46,698 nucleotides of DNA from Paenibacillus ginsengarvi (GCF_003626695.1 NZ_RBAH01000042.1:1-46698); one strand, 5' to 3'. Shown: positions 9,355-18,475, numbered from the stretch's first letter. Made by a program: numbers and translations. Notes: generated by a model from the letters alone, not told the origin.

Positions 9355-10022
9355 GTCTCACAAGCTTACGGTATCATATCAGATTGATGAGCAGCGGGTT
9401 GTTTTGGGGAGGTTGGATTTGCGTTGTTTTGGCGATGGTGGCGATTGCCAATATGGGTAGCCTGACGAAAACTTGGCCCAACATGCCGCTGCTTATAACC
9501 GTGCTAAGTGCTTCCATGCCTGTATTTACGATCTTATTGTTTGCAGGTGTATTGGCGGAAGAAACAGAAAAGCGTCTGCTCCCGCATTTGTATACACTTC
9601 CCAGCTCGCTGCTTCGATTATTAATCGAGCGCGTCATCATCGTAGCCGTTTTTGGGCTGCTGGCATGGGGTGGTTTGCTCTTATGTTCCGGATTTGTGAT
9701 GAAATCGTTTACACTTCGCGATATGGCACACATCACAAGCTTGGTAGTTCCGGCCAATCTCGTATTCGGGCTGTTCGTTACACTAGCCGTGCTGCTCGGG
9801 AACAATACGATCGCAGGTTTGATTCCGGGTTTCGTCTATTGGTTTGCTGAATTGGTATTTCCAAGCTGGGGCGGCCCCTTTCGCCTTATTTGGCGCAAGC
9901 TCCCTGACAGTCCGCTGCTTGTTATGAAACATTCGTTTACGATGTTTGGTTTGATAATTATCGTTTTTCTTCTATTATGCTTTGTCGTAACACTGGGGAG
10001 AGCATGGATCCTACGAAAATAA
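9351..10022 (+). CDS. ABC-2 type transporter permease
   Basis: A 223-residue protein with about six hydrophobic segments: near 15-35, 47-66, 84-107, 120-142, 145-165 and 196-218. A short charged loop, EETEKRLLPHLYTLP, resembles the corresponding loop of the larger permease (RREQIEATDVLRGTLP), which suggests that both descend from one permease domain. Translation is coupled through an ATGA overlap. It should pair with the larger permease to form a heterodimeric exporter driven by the ATPase. No catalytic motif is seen. Confidence 0.8.
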   Translation: MSLTSLRYHIRLMSSGLFWGGWICVVLAMVAIANMGSLTKTWPNMPLLITVLSASMPVFTILLFAGVLAEETEKRLLPHLYTLPSSLLRLLIERVIIVAVFGLLAWGGLLLCSGFVMKSFTLRDMAHITSLVVPANLVFGLFVTLAVLLGNNTIAGLIPGFVYWFAELVFPSWGGPFRLIWRKLPDSPLLVMKHSFTMFGLIIIVFLLLCFVVTLGRAWILRK

Positions 10023-10077
10023 AAGTACGATAGTAACAAAAAAGAGTGTTTATACCTAGAGAAAGGTGGAGGGATGA

Positions 10078-11481
10078 TTGAGAGGGAGGAAAAGTTCGAC
10101 GGCGGTGGTTTTGACAGTGGCAGTCGGTATGCTGGCCGGCTGCGGCGTCGGGGGAAATGCGGAGGCGAAGCTGAAGGAGCTGGGGAAGGACGAGCAGGCG
10201 ACGATCAAAGTGATGAGCATGTACGACGAGCGGATGTTTTATCAGCAATTCGGCGCGTTGTTTTCGGCCAAATATCCGAATATCGACGTACAGGTCGTCT
10301 CGACGCAAGGGGCGATCAAGTTTACTCCCGATACGGACTACAATAAGGAAATCACGAAGTTTATCGACGAACAGAAGCCGGACGTCCTCATATTAACGCT
10401 CGATCAATATGAGAAAATGGCGGGAGAAGGCCGGCTGTACGAGCTTGATTCGGTCATTAAGCAGGATAAGTTCGATATAGCGGGCATTCTGCCGTCCGTG
10501 CTGGGTGCGATCAAATCGCGCAGCGGCGAGAAGCTGTACGGGCTGGCCCCGGGCTTCAGCGCGCAGGCGCTGTTTTACAACAAGACACTGTTCACGGCGC
10601 AGGGCGTACCGCTGCCGCAGGACGAGATGACGTGGGAGCAGGTGCTGGAGCTGGCTAGACGTTTCCCGAATGCCGGGAACGACGCGAGCCGGCCGTACGG
10701 AATCAGTCTCGGTACGGGGGACAGCCTGTTCCGTTTTATTATGATGCTGGGCCAGACGAAAGGGCTAAACTTTGTCGACGCGAGCACGATGACGATGACG
10801 ATGAAAAGCGAAGGCTGGAAGAAGGTAGCCCAGCAATCGTTGGATGCGTTCAAGTCGAAAGCGATCTATCAATCCAAAGATCAGTTTCGCAGCGGAACGA
10901 TGGAGGAGTATTACAAACAGGAGCCGTTTATAGGTGGCAAGGTGGCGATGACGTTAAACGGCGCCTACTATCTGGACACGCTCAAGCAGGCGAAGACGGC
11001 GCTTAAGGACGGCATGCCGCAGTGGGATCTCGTTTCGTACCCGGCGGAGCCGGGCAACCCGGACAGCCAGTCGACGATAACTGTCACTCAAATTTTTGCG
11101 GTGAACGGGCAATCGCCGAGCGTCCGGGCCGCATGGGAGTTCGTCAAATATATTAACAGCGACGAGTTCGCCCGGGTCACCTCCAAAGCGCCGACCATGG
11201 GCAATTTTCCTTCGCGAACCACCTATATGAAGGATGCGGAGGGCCATAACCTCGAAGCGTTCTACAAAGGCAAAGGAAACTCCGCAGCGCTCGGCAAATC
11301 GCTTGCGGGAGTGCCGGAATCTTTCGTAGGGCAGCTGTACGGGATTGCGGAGCAGCAGTTCAAGGATGCGATGGACGGGAAAATTACGCTGGACGAGGCG
11401 CTTCAGGCGATCCAGGATAAGGGGCAGGCTGCGCTTACGAAGGCGAAACAAGAGGAAGAACAGAAAAAGAAAGAAAAATAG
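10078..11481 (+). CDS. Extracellular solute-binding lipoprotein (family 1, sugar ABC transporter)
   Basis: A 467-residue lipoprotein. TTG 10078 is chosen because AGGTGGAGGG lies just before it and the peptide then has a proper lipoprotein signal: basic RGRK, a hydrophobic core, and the lipobox LAGC with C22 as the lipid-bearing residue. The body carries the family 1 binding-protein pattern, for example PDVLILTLDQYEKMA, LYGLAPGFSAQALFYNK and the late AAWEFVKYI. The tail is a lysine/glutamate-rich string. It should sit on the outer face of the membrane and bind an oligosaccharide. No cognate permeases or ATPase are adjacent; the preceding exporter operon is not of the importing type. Confidence 0.9.
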   Translation: MRGRKSSTAVVLTVAVGMLAGCGVGGNAEAKLKELGKDEQATIKVMSMYDERMFYQQFGALFSAKYPNIDVQVVSTQGAIKFTPDTDYNKEITKFIDEQKPDVLILTLDQYEKMAGEGRLYELDSVIKQDKFDIAGILPSVLGAIKSRSGEKLYGLAPGFSAQALFYNKTLFTAQGVPLPQDEMTWEQVLELARRFPNAGNDASRPYGISLGTGDSLFRFIMMLGQTKGLNFVDASTMTMTMKSEGWKKVAQQSLDAFKSKAIYQSKDQFRSGTMEEYYKQEPFIGGKVAMTLNGAYYLDTLKQAKTALKDGMPQWDLVSYPAEPGNPDSQSTITVTQIFAVNGQSPSVRAAWEFVKYINSDEFARVTSKAPTMGNFPSRTTYMKDAEGHNLEAFYKGKGNSAALGKSLAGVPESFVGQLYGIAEQQFKDAMDGKITLDEALQAIQDKGQAALTKAKQEEEQKKKEK

Positions 11482-11513
11482 CAAGGCTGCGGAAGCGCAT
11501 CATAACACATAAC

Positions 11514-11549
11514 AAACAGGCGGGACCAAGCTTCCCGCCTGTTTGCTTT
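11514..11549 (+). terminator. Intrinsic terminator of the solute-binding lipoprotein gene
   Basis: There is a perfect 11-bp stem, AAACAGGCGGG (11514-11524) with CCCGCCTGTTT (11534-11544), followed by GCTTTG. Confidence 0.88.
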
Positions 11550-11560
11550 GTTAACGTTAC

Positions 11561-11676
11561 AGAAAGTTTATCTTCGCTAAAGCAGTAAAGCGAAGTGCGA
11601 GTTTCTGTACCAAGAAAAGCAACCGCTTACGCCGGGTCATTCATCGTGGAAAGGCTTCGTTTAGGAGCTTTTCTTA
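11561..11676 (+). repeat. Dispersed 117-bp element, copy 2
   Basis: This is the second copy of the element at 124-240, with about nine differences and one deleted A in the terminal stem. The central hairpin (CTTCGCT and AGCGAAG) is intact, and the terminal hairpin keeps its T-rich end. It ends at the stop codon of the convergent yjdF remnant and follows a separate intrinsic terminator, so it is not needed to end the upstream gene. Confidence 0.8.
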
Positions 11677-12085
11677 CCGCCCGCGATGCTTCGCTTTCGC
11701 CTTTTGGACGGCGATTTCGCGCTTGCGCTCCTTCTCCGCTTCCCGCTCCAGGCGGCTTAGCTGCACCGTGGTTTTGTGGCGGTGTGCCAGCTCCTGCTTG
11801 AGCGCCTCGTCCGCATAGCTCGAAATGCCGCGCTGCTGCATCTCGGCCGCAGCCAATCTCGCCAGCCGTTTCGGATTGATCCGTTTCGTCTCGGCAGCTC
11901 CCCGATCGACCGATTGCGTCGTCCTCTCGAGCAGATCGTTCATCCGCATTCGTACGAAATCGAGCACCTCGGCATCGTGAGGCTCGGCCCCGAAATAGAA
12001 AACGGCATGCCTTTAATCGTCCGCCGGACACGTCCTCCACAACGCCAACCCAAAATTGTCCATCATAATACACAGTCAGCTTCAC
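11674..12085 (-). pseudogene. yjdF: YjdF family protein (DUF2992), frameshifted
   Basis: From GTG 12085 the frame gives a YjdF start, MKLTVYYDGQFWVGVVED, then KACRFLF. The family sequence continues only in another frame as GAEPHDAEVLDFVRMRMNDL and runs to the stop at 11674. The span of 412 nt is one base more than a multiple of three. The shift lies at about 11986-12000, next to the run CCCC (11988-11991). Both halves look conserved and the total would be a normal 136-137 residues. The break may therefore be recent, or a sequencing error at the homopolymer. The lysine/arginine-rich tail is typical. The protein's function is unknown; the gene is usually riboswitch-controlled. Confidence 0.8.
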
Positions 12086-12091
12086 TTGCAA

Positions 12092-12218
12092 TCCCCTCTC
12101 TTGGTACCCGGGGCGAAGGACATCCCGAGGGGGAAGGTTACGACACGGCCTGACTTTGCCGTGCATCCGGACTACCGACCGGACCGTGTTTTTACGCCCG
12201 CGCTTTGCATCGTTTACG
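12092..12218 (-). ncRNA. Candidate yjdF-motif riboswitch in the yjdF leader
   Basis: On the minus strand a TATAAT (12225-12230) precedes a structured leader. It has TCCGG/CCGGA and CACGGC/GCCGTG stem-loops and the single-stranded stretches AAACGATGCAAAGC and GTCGTAACC. The ribosome site GAGGGG (12093-12098) can pair with CCCCCTC (12127-12133) of the leader, an obvious way to switch translation. The yjdF motif binds azaaromatic compounds in other firmicutes. The class is assigned mainly from its position before yjdF; I could not run a covariance search. Confidence 0.6.
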
Positions 12219-12413
12219 ATACTTATTATATCGAATCGGGCGTGCCGCACAAGGGATAAAATGGATAAAAGAGGTTTGTCGCCGCTACCAAGTGGGCATA
12301 CTGTAAGGCGCGGCCAAAAAATAGCGGATCTTTTGGATCACGCCTAAACGGATATTGGCGAAAGGGCTCCGGCTGCCGCAGCTTTCGGGCGGGTGCCGGG
12401 AGGTGATGCGCGC

Positions 12414-12623
12414 ATGGCGATCAAAACCGAGGATTACATTAAATATTTGACTGAGAAAGTCGTCCATTACATGGACACGCCCGTGGAAGTGCGCAAGGAG
12501 CAGCGCAGCTTGACCAAAAGCGCGCGGGAGCCATGGCTGGTGCGCTGGTTCGGTCTCGTCCCGTTATCGGTTCTACTGTGGTGGAACCGGCGAAGACAAA
12601 AAAAAGAACACCCCCATCCGTAG
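12414..12623 (+). CDS. yqzE: YqzE family protein
   Basis: A 69-residue protein starting at ATG 12414 behind GGGAGGTGAT. It matches the short Bacillales YqzE family: an N-terminal DYIKYLTEKVVHYMDTP, a basic stretch with REPWL, then a single membrane segment with WFGLVPLSVLLWW and a basic tail. In Bacillus subtilis yqzE lies by the comG competence operon, but no com genes are near here. Function is unknown; it is probably a small membrane-anchored protein with a cytoplasmic N-terminus. The end of the gene overlaps the left arm of its own terminator. Confidence 0.8.
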   Translation: MAIKTEDYIKYLTEKVVHYMDTPVEVRKEQRSLTKSAREPWLVRWFGLVPLSVLLWWNRRRQKKEHPHP

Positions 12624-12646
12624 CCGGATGTTCCGGGGTGTTTTCA
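12607..12646 (+). terminator. Terminator after yqzE
   Basis: AACACCCC (12607-12614) pairs with GGGGTGTT (12635-12642), followed by TT. An inner stem CATCCG/CGGATG lies in the loop. Confidence 0.8.
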
Positions 12647-12677
12647 ATATATAGGAAGAGGAGGAGAAATACCGAAG

Positions 12678-13679
12678 TCAGGATGTACGGCTCTCGCGCT
12701 GCTGGTGGAAGGTTCCGTATTCCTTTAAAACCTCGAACGGAATAAAACGAAGTCCTTCCTGCTCCAGCCGGATGTAGGGCTCGCTGCCTTCCCAGTGGTG
12801 AAGCCCGGTAACGGCAAAAGGGGCGAGCACTTGGCGGCCGTACAAATTGGCCTTGAACATGACCGGGTTATCCGCGCTTTCCAGCACGGCGGACAATTGC
12901 TCCGCCGAATCGGCATGGAGCGGCTTGTCGGTAATCCAGTACGTATTGTCGAACGGATCGAACGACGGCTGCACAAGCGAGCGAAGCAGCCGCGGCAGAT
13001 TGCCCGGTACGGCTTGGGCCGAATCGAAGGCCCGTAACGGTTCAAAGCTTGGAGAAGTTAACGGAAGCTGTTCGCCGGTTACGGCGTCGATATAAATCCA
13101 TTCACTGCCGCTGGGCACTTTCCATACCGCGTGAAGCGGACTGTAATAGAGCCTCTGGACGGGAACGGGGGGAGTGGCCGTGTCCGATGTTTCCGCAGAA
13201 TCGGAAGGTATAAGTTCACTCTGTACCAACGATCGGTACAGGGTTTTCATGCTGAATAACGGACTCGGTCCAGAACCGTATTCGATTAGCTTCAGGCTGC
13301 CGTCTTCGGCTTCGCCCGCCACGAGGTATCCGATTTCGTTCCCGTTTTTACGCAGGAGGACGAGATAGCCGTGCATGCCGGCTCCGAGCGGATAGCGGGT
13401 CCAGGTAGCGCCTTGCCAATCACGGAAGTCGTCCTGGGCCGCCAGCGAGGCGATCCATGCGTTCACCTGGGCTTCGAACGGAGTCGGAGCGAGCAGGGAA
13501 ACGCTGCCTGGCAGAGCGGGGGCCGTAGACTTGTAGACCGAGGACTCGACGGTTAAAGCGTTCGCATCATTCGTATGCGTTTCCATTTGCAGTATCGCCG
13601 CACTCTCGGAAGCCTGGCCGATCATCAGCCCGATTCCGAGCGCTAACGCCGTCACCGCAAGTAGCCACCTTTGCATCAT
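12678..13679 (-). CDS. Exported or membrane-anchored protein of unknown function
   Basis: This encodes 333 residues that I cannot assign to a family. An N-terminal hydrophobic segment (5-22, LLAVTALALGIGLMIG) looks like a signal anchor. The remainder is soluble, with a proline/threonine-rich linker near 160-175 and repeated aromatic strands such as YLVLLRKNGNEIGYLVAG and SEWIYIDAVTGEQLPL, which resemble PepSY-like or propeptide-like folds. AGGTGATG lies just before two adjacent ATG codons (13679 and 13676); either could start it. It runs in the same direction as yqhG and yqhH, 170 bp downstream of yqhG. Confidence 0.6.
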   Translation of the reverse strand: MMQRWLLAVTALALGIGLMIGQASESAAILQMETHTNDANALTVESSVYKSTAPALPGSVSLLAPTPFEAQVNAWIASLAAQDDFRDWQGATWTRYPLGAGMHGYLVLLRKNGNEIGYLVAGEAEDGSLKLIEYGSGPSPLFSMKTLYRSLVQSELIPSDSAETSDTATPPVPVQRLYYSPLHAVWKVPSGSEWIYIDAVTGEQLPLTSPSFEPLRAFDSAQAVPGNLPRLLRSLVQPSFDPFDNTYWITDKPLHADSAEQLSAVLESADNPVMFKANLYGRQVLAPFAVTGLHHWEGSEPYIRLEQEGLRFIPFEVLKEYGTFHQQRESRTS

Positions 13680-13849
13680 TCATCACCTGCCGTTTGCAAA
13701 TTAGGGGGCATCGGCTTTTAGGCGAGGACGGTGTATAGTTAACTTATGTCCTCATTGTAACGAATATGCCCAAAAAATGTTGTTGCTTCCTGTCAAGCTT
13801 GCCGCTTGTTTTTTTGAGAAGTTTTAGCGGGATTCGTCAGTTCGTGCCG

Positions 13850-14866
13850 TTACAGGGGAGACCTTAAATGAAACAGGCCTCCGCTGACGACATGTACGCG
13901 GATGCGCGGCTGAAATTGCCACTCAAGCTCTTCCCGGCGTTTGCTCCACTGCTGCTCGGCTTCCTGCTTCGCTTCGTCGGTTAGCGCCTTGACGGTCTCC
14001 TCGTAATAACCGTCGACCCTCTCGAGTTCGTCGCGTAGGCGCTCGTTCGCGCTGGCCGCCCAGCCGTGGTCATAGCGCTTAAGCATTTTCTCCACATGCT
14101 GCTCGATGATTGTCCGGGCTTTGGCAATCGTAACGGCCGGTCTTGCGATGTACACGTTTGGCGGAAGACGGGGCGTCAGCTTCCTCCCCGAGCATTTATC
14201 CTGAACCTGCTCGATCAGTTCCCCGGTGGTGAGGTCTACCGCAAGCGAATGCAGCTCGTCGCGCTTCATATCGCATTCCAGTTCGAGTTTTACGTGGGTG
14301 CACAGATACGACCGATAGCCCGATGAGCCTAAGCTTGGGGGAGCGCCGCGCGACGAGCTGTCCGGCTCCTCGAACAATTGCACGTATTTCCCCGCCGATC
14401 TGACTGCGTCAAATAACTGAAGCAGCCGCCGGCTTCCAAATGTAACTTCTTCGCGCGGAATGCGCCCGGGTCCGAACGTCCCGGCAGCGGGGGCGGAAAC
14501 GCCGAAGTAGCGGCCGAGAATCGATTCCCCTTGCGCCAGCGGCTGGCCGGAAGGTCCGAGCACCCGCGGAGCGTCTCCCTGCTGCTGCTGAACACCGCCG
14601 CCGGCGGGAGGGGGAGCTGCTGTTTTCGCTTTTGCCTCCGCTTCGGCATTCAGCTTGTCGGGATCGAACACGAATGTGAACGACATCGTCTCGGGAGGCG
14701 CTCCCGTACGTTCGACGAAGCTCCAGTAGTAGGAGCGGTTCGTCAGCCGCTTGTCCGCCTCCGGCGACAGCTTGACCGTTACATAGGCCGGGTGCTTCTC
14801 GATAATATGGCATCCGGTTTGCTCCAAATACCGCAGCGCAAATTTTTGAATTTGTTTGTTGTTCAA
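13850..14866 (-). CDS. yqhG: YqhG family protein
   Basis: A 338-residue protein matching Bacillus YqhG, identified from sequence and from its position beside the SNF2 helicase and the gcv operon, the same layout as in B. subtilis. It begins MNNKQIQKFALRYLEQTGCHIIEKHP and carries LTNRSYYWSFVERTG. A glutamine/proline-rich insertion is at about 85-100. A charged, helical, probably coiled-coil segment (about 250-320) ends in an arginine-rich strand. It is cytoplasmic with no known enzyme motif. The start overlaps the yqhH stop (ATGA), so the two are co-translated and the product probably works with the helicase. Confidence 0.85.
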   Translation of the reverse strand: MNNKQIQKFALRYLEQTGCHIIEKHPAYVTVKLSPEADKRLTNRSYYWSFVERTGAPPETMSFTFVFDPDKLNAEAEAKAKTAAPPPAGGGVQQQQGDAPRVLGPSGQPLAQGESILGRYFGVSAPAAGTFGPGRIPREEVTFGSRRLLQLFDAVRSAGKYVQLFEEPDSSSRGAPPSLGSSGYRSYLCTHVKLELECDMKRDELHSLAVDLTTGELIEQVQDKCSGRKLTPRLPPNVYIARPAVTIAKARTIIEQHVEKMLKRYDHGWAASANERLRDELERVDGYYEETVKALTDEAKQEAEQQWSKRREELEWQFQPRIRVHVVSGGLFHLRSPL

Positions 14867-16659
14867 AACCGCACCTCCGTATCGGCGGGCTGGATCGTCT
14901 GGCCTACGGCGCTCAGGATGGCGCCCAGTCCGGCTTTATCGGTTCGCTCATGCTCCACCTCGTCGCGAATGGAGCGGAACGATTCGCCGAGCCGATCGAA
15001 ATTTTGCTTGATCTCGGAGTCGCTTCTGGCCTCGGCCCACATTTTGAACAAGCTCGATTCGAGCGACGTTTTTTTCTCGAAACGCTCGAGTATCGTATCG
15101 AGCCCGCCGACGACCATTTCGAACATATTGATCTTCTCGTGCAGCAGCGACAAAATGTGTTCCTCGATCGTGCCGATCGTCGACAAGTTGTAAATCCTTA
15201 CGTTTTCCGTCTGGCCGAGCCGGTGCACCCGGCCGATTCGCTGCTCGACGCGCATCGGATTCCACGGCAGGTCGAAGTTGACGATATGGTGGCAAAATTG
15301 CAGGTTGATCCCTTCGCCGCCGGCTTCCGTCGCCACCATCACCTGCGCCCGTCCGCGGAACAGGTCCATCATCCAGTCTTTTTTGCCCCGGTTCATCCCG
15401 CCCCGGTACGGAACGGCGGTAATGTTGTGCTCTTTCAGAAACTGGAGCAAATATTCCTGGGACGCCCGGTATTCGGTGAACACGATCGTTTTGTGCCCGA
15501 TGTCTTGGATCAGCTCCAGCGTTTTGGCCGCTTTCGTGTTCGCTTTGATGCTGCGGATGCGTTCGACCAGCTCCCAAATTTTCGGACGCAGCGGCGAGTC
15601 CTCGGCCGTTTTCTTGAACAGATTGACGAGTGTGAGGAACACGGCGTCCCGGCTGCTGCACACTTCGCGCTGCAAGGTGACGAGCGACAGCATGCTGCCG
15701 ATGTCGCCTTTCGCCGCTTCGTAGCGACCGCGGACGAAATCGCATACGCCGTCGTAAAGCGCCTGTTCCTCGGGCGACAGCTGAAGCGGGATATTTTTGA
15801 CGATCCGTTTCGTAAACTCCAGATCGCCGTCGATGCGCCGGTTCCGGATCATCACCTTCGACAGCTCCTCCTGCAGCTTGTCCTCGTTTTTCGGCACTCG
15901 TTTGCCGGTAACGAAGTTGGCGGCGAATTGGCCCTGTCCGCCGAGCTGTCCCGGCTTCAGCAGCGTGATCAGGTTATACAGCTCGCTGAGATCGTTTTGC
16001 ACGGGCGTCGCCGTGAGCAGCAGGCAATATTTTTTGCGGAGCTCCTGAACGAATTTGTAGTTCGTCGTTTTTTTGTTTTTCAGCTTGTGCGCCTCGTCGA
16101 CGATGAGCATGTCGTATTCCTGGCCGAGTACGATTTCGCGGTGCGGATCGCGTTTGGCCGTATCCATAGAGGCGACGACGACGTCGTACTGGGTCCACAT
16201 GTATTCTTTTTTTTGTGCGACCGCCGGGATGCCGAATTTCTGGTTCAACTCGCGCACCCATTGCAGTACAAGCGAAGCAGGGACTAGGATCAGCACCTTG
16301 CGCACGAGGCCGCGCACCAAATATTCCTTGATGATCAGTCCCGCCTCGATCGTTTTGCCGAGACCGACCTCGTCGGCGAGAATGGCCCGGCCGCGCATTT
16401 CGTGCAGCACTTTTTTGGCGGTAGCCTCCTGATGGTACAGCGGCGTAAGTCCGCGAATATGCGGCAGGCACAGCAGGTCGTCGAAGCTGCGGATCAGTTC
16501 GGCCTGTTCGGCCTCGCAGGCGAGCTGGTACATCGTGTAATCGTCCCAGGGGCCGTTTTTGCGGACGCGCGCTTCGAGCTCATCGAACCAGGACCGGTCG
16601 AAGTGAATATTCAGATGCTCGTTCAGGCTGCGCACATGTTCAGTAGTTGCCGAATTCAT
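14863..16659 (-). CDS. yqhH: SNF2-family DEAD/DEAH helicase YqhH
   Basis: A 598-residue SF2/SNF2 ATPase. Motif I is EVGLGKT (97-103), motif II DEAH (188-191) and motif III LTATPVQN. The second RecA-like domain holds motif V TEAGGEGINLQ and motif VI HRLGQ. It lacks extra DNA-binding domains and resembles bacterial RapA/HepA-like proteins. It is expected to translocate on duplex DNA and displace bound proteins or RNA polymerase. It heads the yqhH-yqhG operon, divergent from gcvT across the glycine riboswitch region. A 445-codon open frame on the opposite strand is only a shadow of its GC-rich third positions. Confidence 0.92.
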   Translation of the reverse strand: MNSATTEHVRSLNEHLNIHFDRSWFDELEARVRKNGPWDDYTMYQLACEAEQAELIRSFDDLLCLPHIRGLTPLYHQEATAKKVLHEMRGRAILADEVGLGKTIEAGLIIKEYLVRGLVRKVLILVPASLVLQWVRELNQKFGIPAVAQKKEYMWTQYDVVVASMDTAKRDPHREIVLGQEYDMLIVDEAHKLKNKKTTNYKFVQELRKKYCLLLTATPVQNDLSELYNLITLLKPGQLGGQGQFAANFVTGKRVPKNEDKLQEELSKVMIRNRRIDGDLEFTKRIVKNIPLQLSPEEQALYDGVCDFVRGRYEAAKGDIGSMLSLVTLQREVCSSRDAVFLTLVNLFKKTAEDSPLRPKIWELVERIRSIKANTKAAKTLELIQDIGHKTIVFTEYRASQEYLLQFLKEHNITAVPYRGGMNRGKKDWMMDLFRGRAQVMVATEAGGEGINLQFCHHIVNFDLPWNPMRVEQRIGRVHRLGQTENVRIYNLSTIGTIEEHILSLLHEKINMFEMVVGGLDTILERFEKKTSLESSLFKMWAEARSDSEIKQNFDRLGESFRSIRDEVEHERTDKAGLGAILSAVGQTIQPADTEVRF

Positions 16660-16870
16660 GGGGGTCCTCCTTATGCCGGTCGCCCGCAGGGTATGATAGG
16701 CTAGTATTAACCAAAATAAGGGGAAACATAACGAATTTATTTCGGTATGCTCCTTTTCGGACGGATCGGAATATGCTAATAAGAAAAATTCTCCTTTCCC
16801 CCGCAGCGCGAATCATGTAAAATGATGTAGGTAATGATCGACAACGGTATAGATTGGCGGATGAAGGCTC

Positions 16871-17190
16871 AAGGAGAGATCGCCTCCTCCTGACGGCTGC
16901 CGTAAGGCGGTTCGGAAGGAACGGGACGGCGGCGCCGAAGGAGTAAGTCGCGGCAAGCGATGAATCTCTCAGGCAAAAGGACTTGACCCGGACGCGACTC
17001 TGGAGAGCGTTCGTCCCACACGGCCGGATTGTATAGGCCGCCTGTGCGAGCGAACCACCCAAGGGGTAACTTTGCGCGGAGATGGGCAGTAGCGGCGCTT
17101 AGGGAACTCTCAGGTACAAGGACAGGGCAGAACGATGCAAGCTTGGCTTTAGGCGCAAGCGTGTTTCGTTTTGACTTGTCCTTTTTTGGC
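16871..17190 (+). ncRNA. Tandem glycine riboswitch with terminator platform
   Basis: Two glycine aptamers lie in series. The first runs from GGAGAG (16873) to CTCTGGAGAG (ending 17007). The second begins in GAACCACC and ends in the paired GGGCAGAACG (to about 17134). The repeated core AACTCTCAGGTACAAGGACA / AATCTCTCAGGCAAAAGGAC is the family hallmark. AAGGACA of aptamer 2 (about 17118-17124) can also pair with TGTCCTTTTTT (about 17177-17187), an intrinsic terminator. Glycine binding should hold that strand in the aptamer and allow read-through, an ON switch for glycine cleavage. Confidence 0.93.
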
Positions 17191-17328
17191 GTTCCCGTCT
17201 GAAATAGGGCGCGATGAGGAAAACTAGGCCAAAACTCCCCGGAGACAACAAGAAAACGGGGCGGTGACGGTGCATGTCGGCGAAGCGGAAGCCCGGTTGT
17301 GCCGATCAAATCAAGATGAGGTGAACGT

Positions 17329-18432
17329 ATGACGTCTTTGAAGCAAACACCGCTTTATCCGGTATACGAAAAATATGGTGCGAAAACGATCGATTTCGGC
17401 GGCTGGGACCTGCCGGTTCAGTTTTCCGGCATTCAGGGCGAGCATGAAGCCGTTCGCGAAAGAGCCGGTTTGTTCGATGTGTCCCATATGGGCGAGTTTT
17501 GGGTAACGGGGCCGGACGCGGAATCGTTTCTGCAGCAGGTGACGACGAACGACGTTACGAAGCTTGCCGCGAATCAGGCGCAGTACAGCCTGCTTTGCTA
17601 CCCGAACGGCGGCGTCGTAGACGATCTGCTCATATACAAGCTTGCCGGCGACCGGTTTATGCTCGTCGTGAACGCTTCGAATATCGACAAGGACTTCGCC
17701 TGGCTGAATGAGCATCTTCAAGGAAACGTGATACTGGAAAACGTCTCGAACGATACATCACTGCTCGCGCTTCAAGGTCCGCAGGCGGTGCATATTCTGT
17801 CCGTGCTGACCGATTCTCCGGTTGCGGAGTTGAAAAGCTTTCATTTTATGCCCGATGCGGACGTCGGCGGCGTCCATGCGCTCGTCTCGCGCACCGGTTA
17901 TACCGGTGAGGACGGTTTCGAGCTGTACGTAAGCGCAAACCAAGCCGTCAAGCTCTGGGATTTACTGCTTGAAGCAGGCCGCGAGCACGGACTCGAGCCA
18001 ATAGGTCTCGGTGCGCGGGATACCCTGCGCTTCGAAGCGCGCCTGCCGCTGTACGGCCAGGAGCTATCGGCCGACATCAGCCCGCTGGAGGCGGGACTCG
18101 GCTTTTTCGTGAAGTTGGACAAGGGCGATTTTATCGGGCGCGAAGCGCTCGCGGCACAGAAGGCGCAAGGCCTCGCGCGCAAGTCGGTCGGCATCGAGAT
18201 GATCGATCGCGGTATTCCGCGTGCGCACTATCCGGTGTATTCGCCGGGTGGGCGAAAAATCGGCGAGGTGACGACAGGAACGCAGTCGCCGACGTTCAAG
18301 CGCAACGTTGGACTTGCCTTGCTCGAGACCGCTTATGCGGCGAATGACACTGAGGTGCTTGTAGAAATTCGCGGCAAAAAGCTGCGGGCAAAGGTAGTTC
18401 CCACCCCGTTTTATAAACGCGCGAAGGCGTAA
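17329..18432 (+). CDS. gcvT: Glycine cleavage system T protein (aminomethyltransferase)
   Basis: A 367-residue cytoplasmic enzyme that transfers the methylene carbon from aminomethyl-lipoyl GcvH to tetrahydrofolate, releasing ammonia. It has the usual family length. The folate-binding N-terminal domain includes GLFDVSHMGEF, and the catalytic aspartate region is GGVVDDLLIY (D98/D99). The C-terminal domain holds the typical GYTGEDGFELY and the barrel with VGEVTTGTQSPT-like strands. AGGTGA precedes the ATG. It is first in the gcvT-gcvPA-gcvPB operon and is controlled by the glycine riboswitch just upstream. Confidence 0.97.
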   Translation: MTSLKQTPLYPVYEKYGAKTIDFGGWDLPVQFSGIQGEHEAVRERAGLFDVSHMGEFWVTGPDAESFLQQVTTNDVTKLAANQAQYSLLCYPNGGVVDDLLIYKLAGDRFMLVVNASNIDKDFAWLNEHLQGNVILENVSNDTSLLALQGPQAVHILSVLTDSPVAELKSFHFMPDADVGGVHALVSRTGYTGEDGFELYVSANQAVKLWDLLLEAGREHGLEPIGLGARDTLRFEARLPLYGQELSADISPLEAGLGFFVKLDKGDFIGREALAAQKAQGLARKSVGIEMIDRGIPRAHYPVYSPGGRKIGEVTTGTQSPTFKRNVGLALLETAYAANDTEVLVEIRGKKLRAKVVPTPFYKRAKA

Positions 18433-18475
18433 AGAACGTGTTCTCCCAAGTGAAATGATAAAGGAGCCATCATCC

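Noticed and set aside
10788..10812. Microsatellite of ACGATG units
   Set aside because: It is a short codon repeat (Thr-Met) within the solute-binding-protein gene, too short to be called a functional repeat.
12285..12467. 60-codon minus-strand ORF overlapping yqzE
   Set aside because: There is no ribosome site, and it overlaps the well-supported yqzE in antisense.
14950..16287. 445-codon open frame on the plus strand
   Set aside because: It lies antisense to the clear SNF2 helicase yqhH. It is a shadow of GC-rich third positions, with low-complexity phenylalanine/arginine-rich translation.
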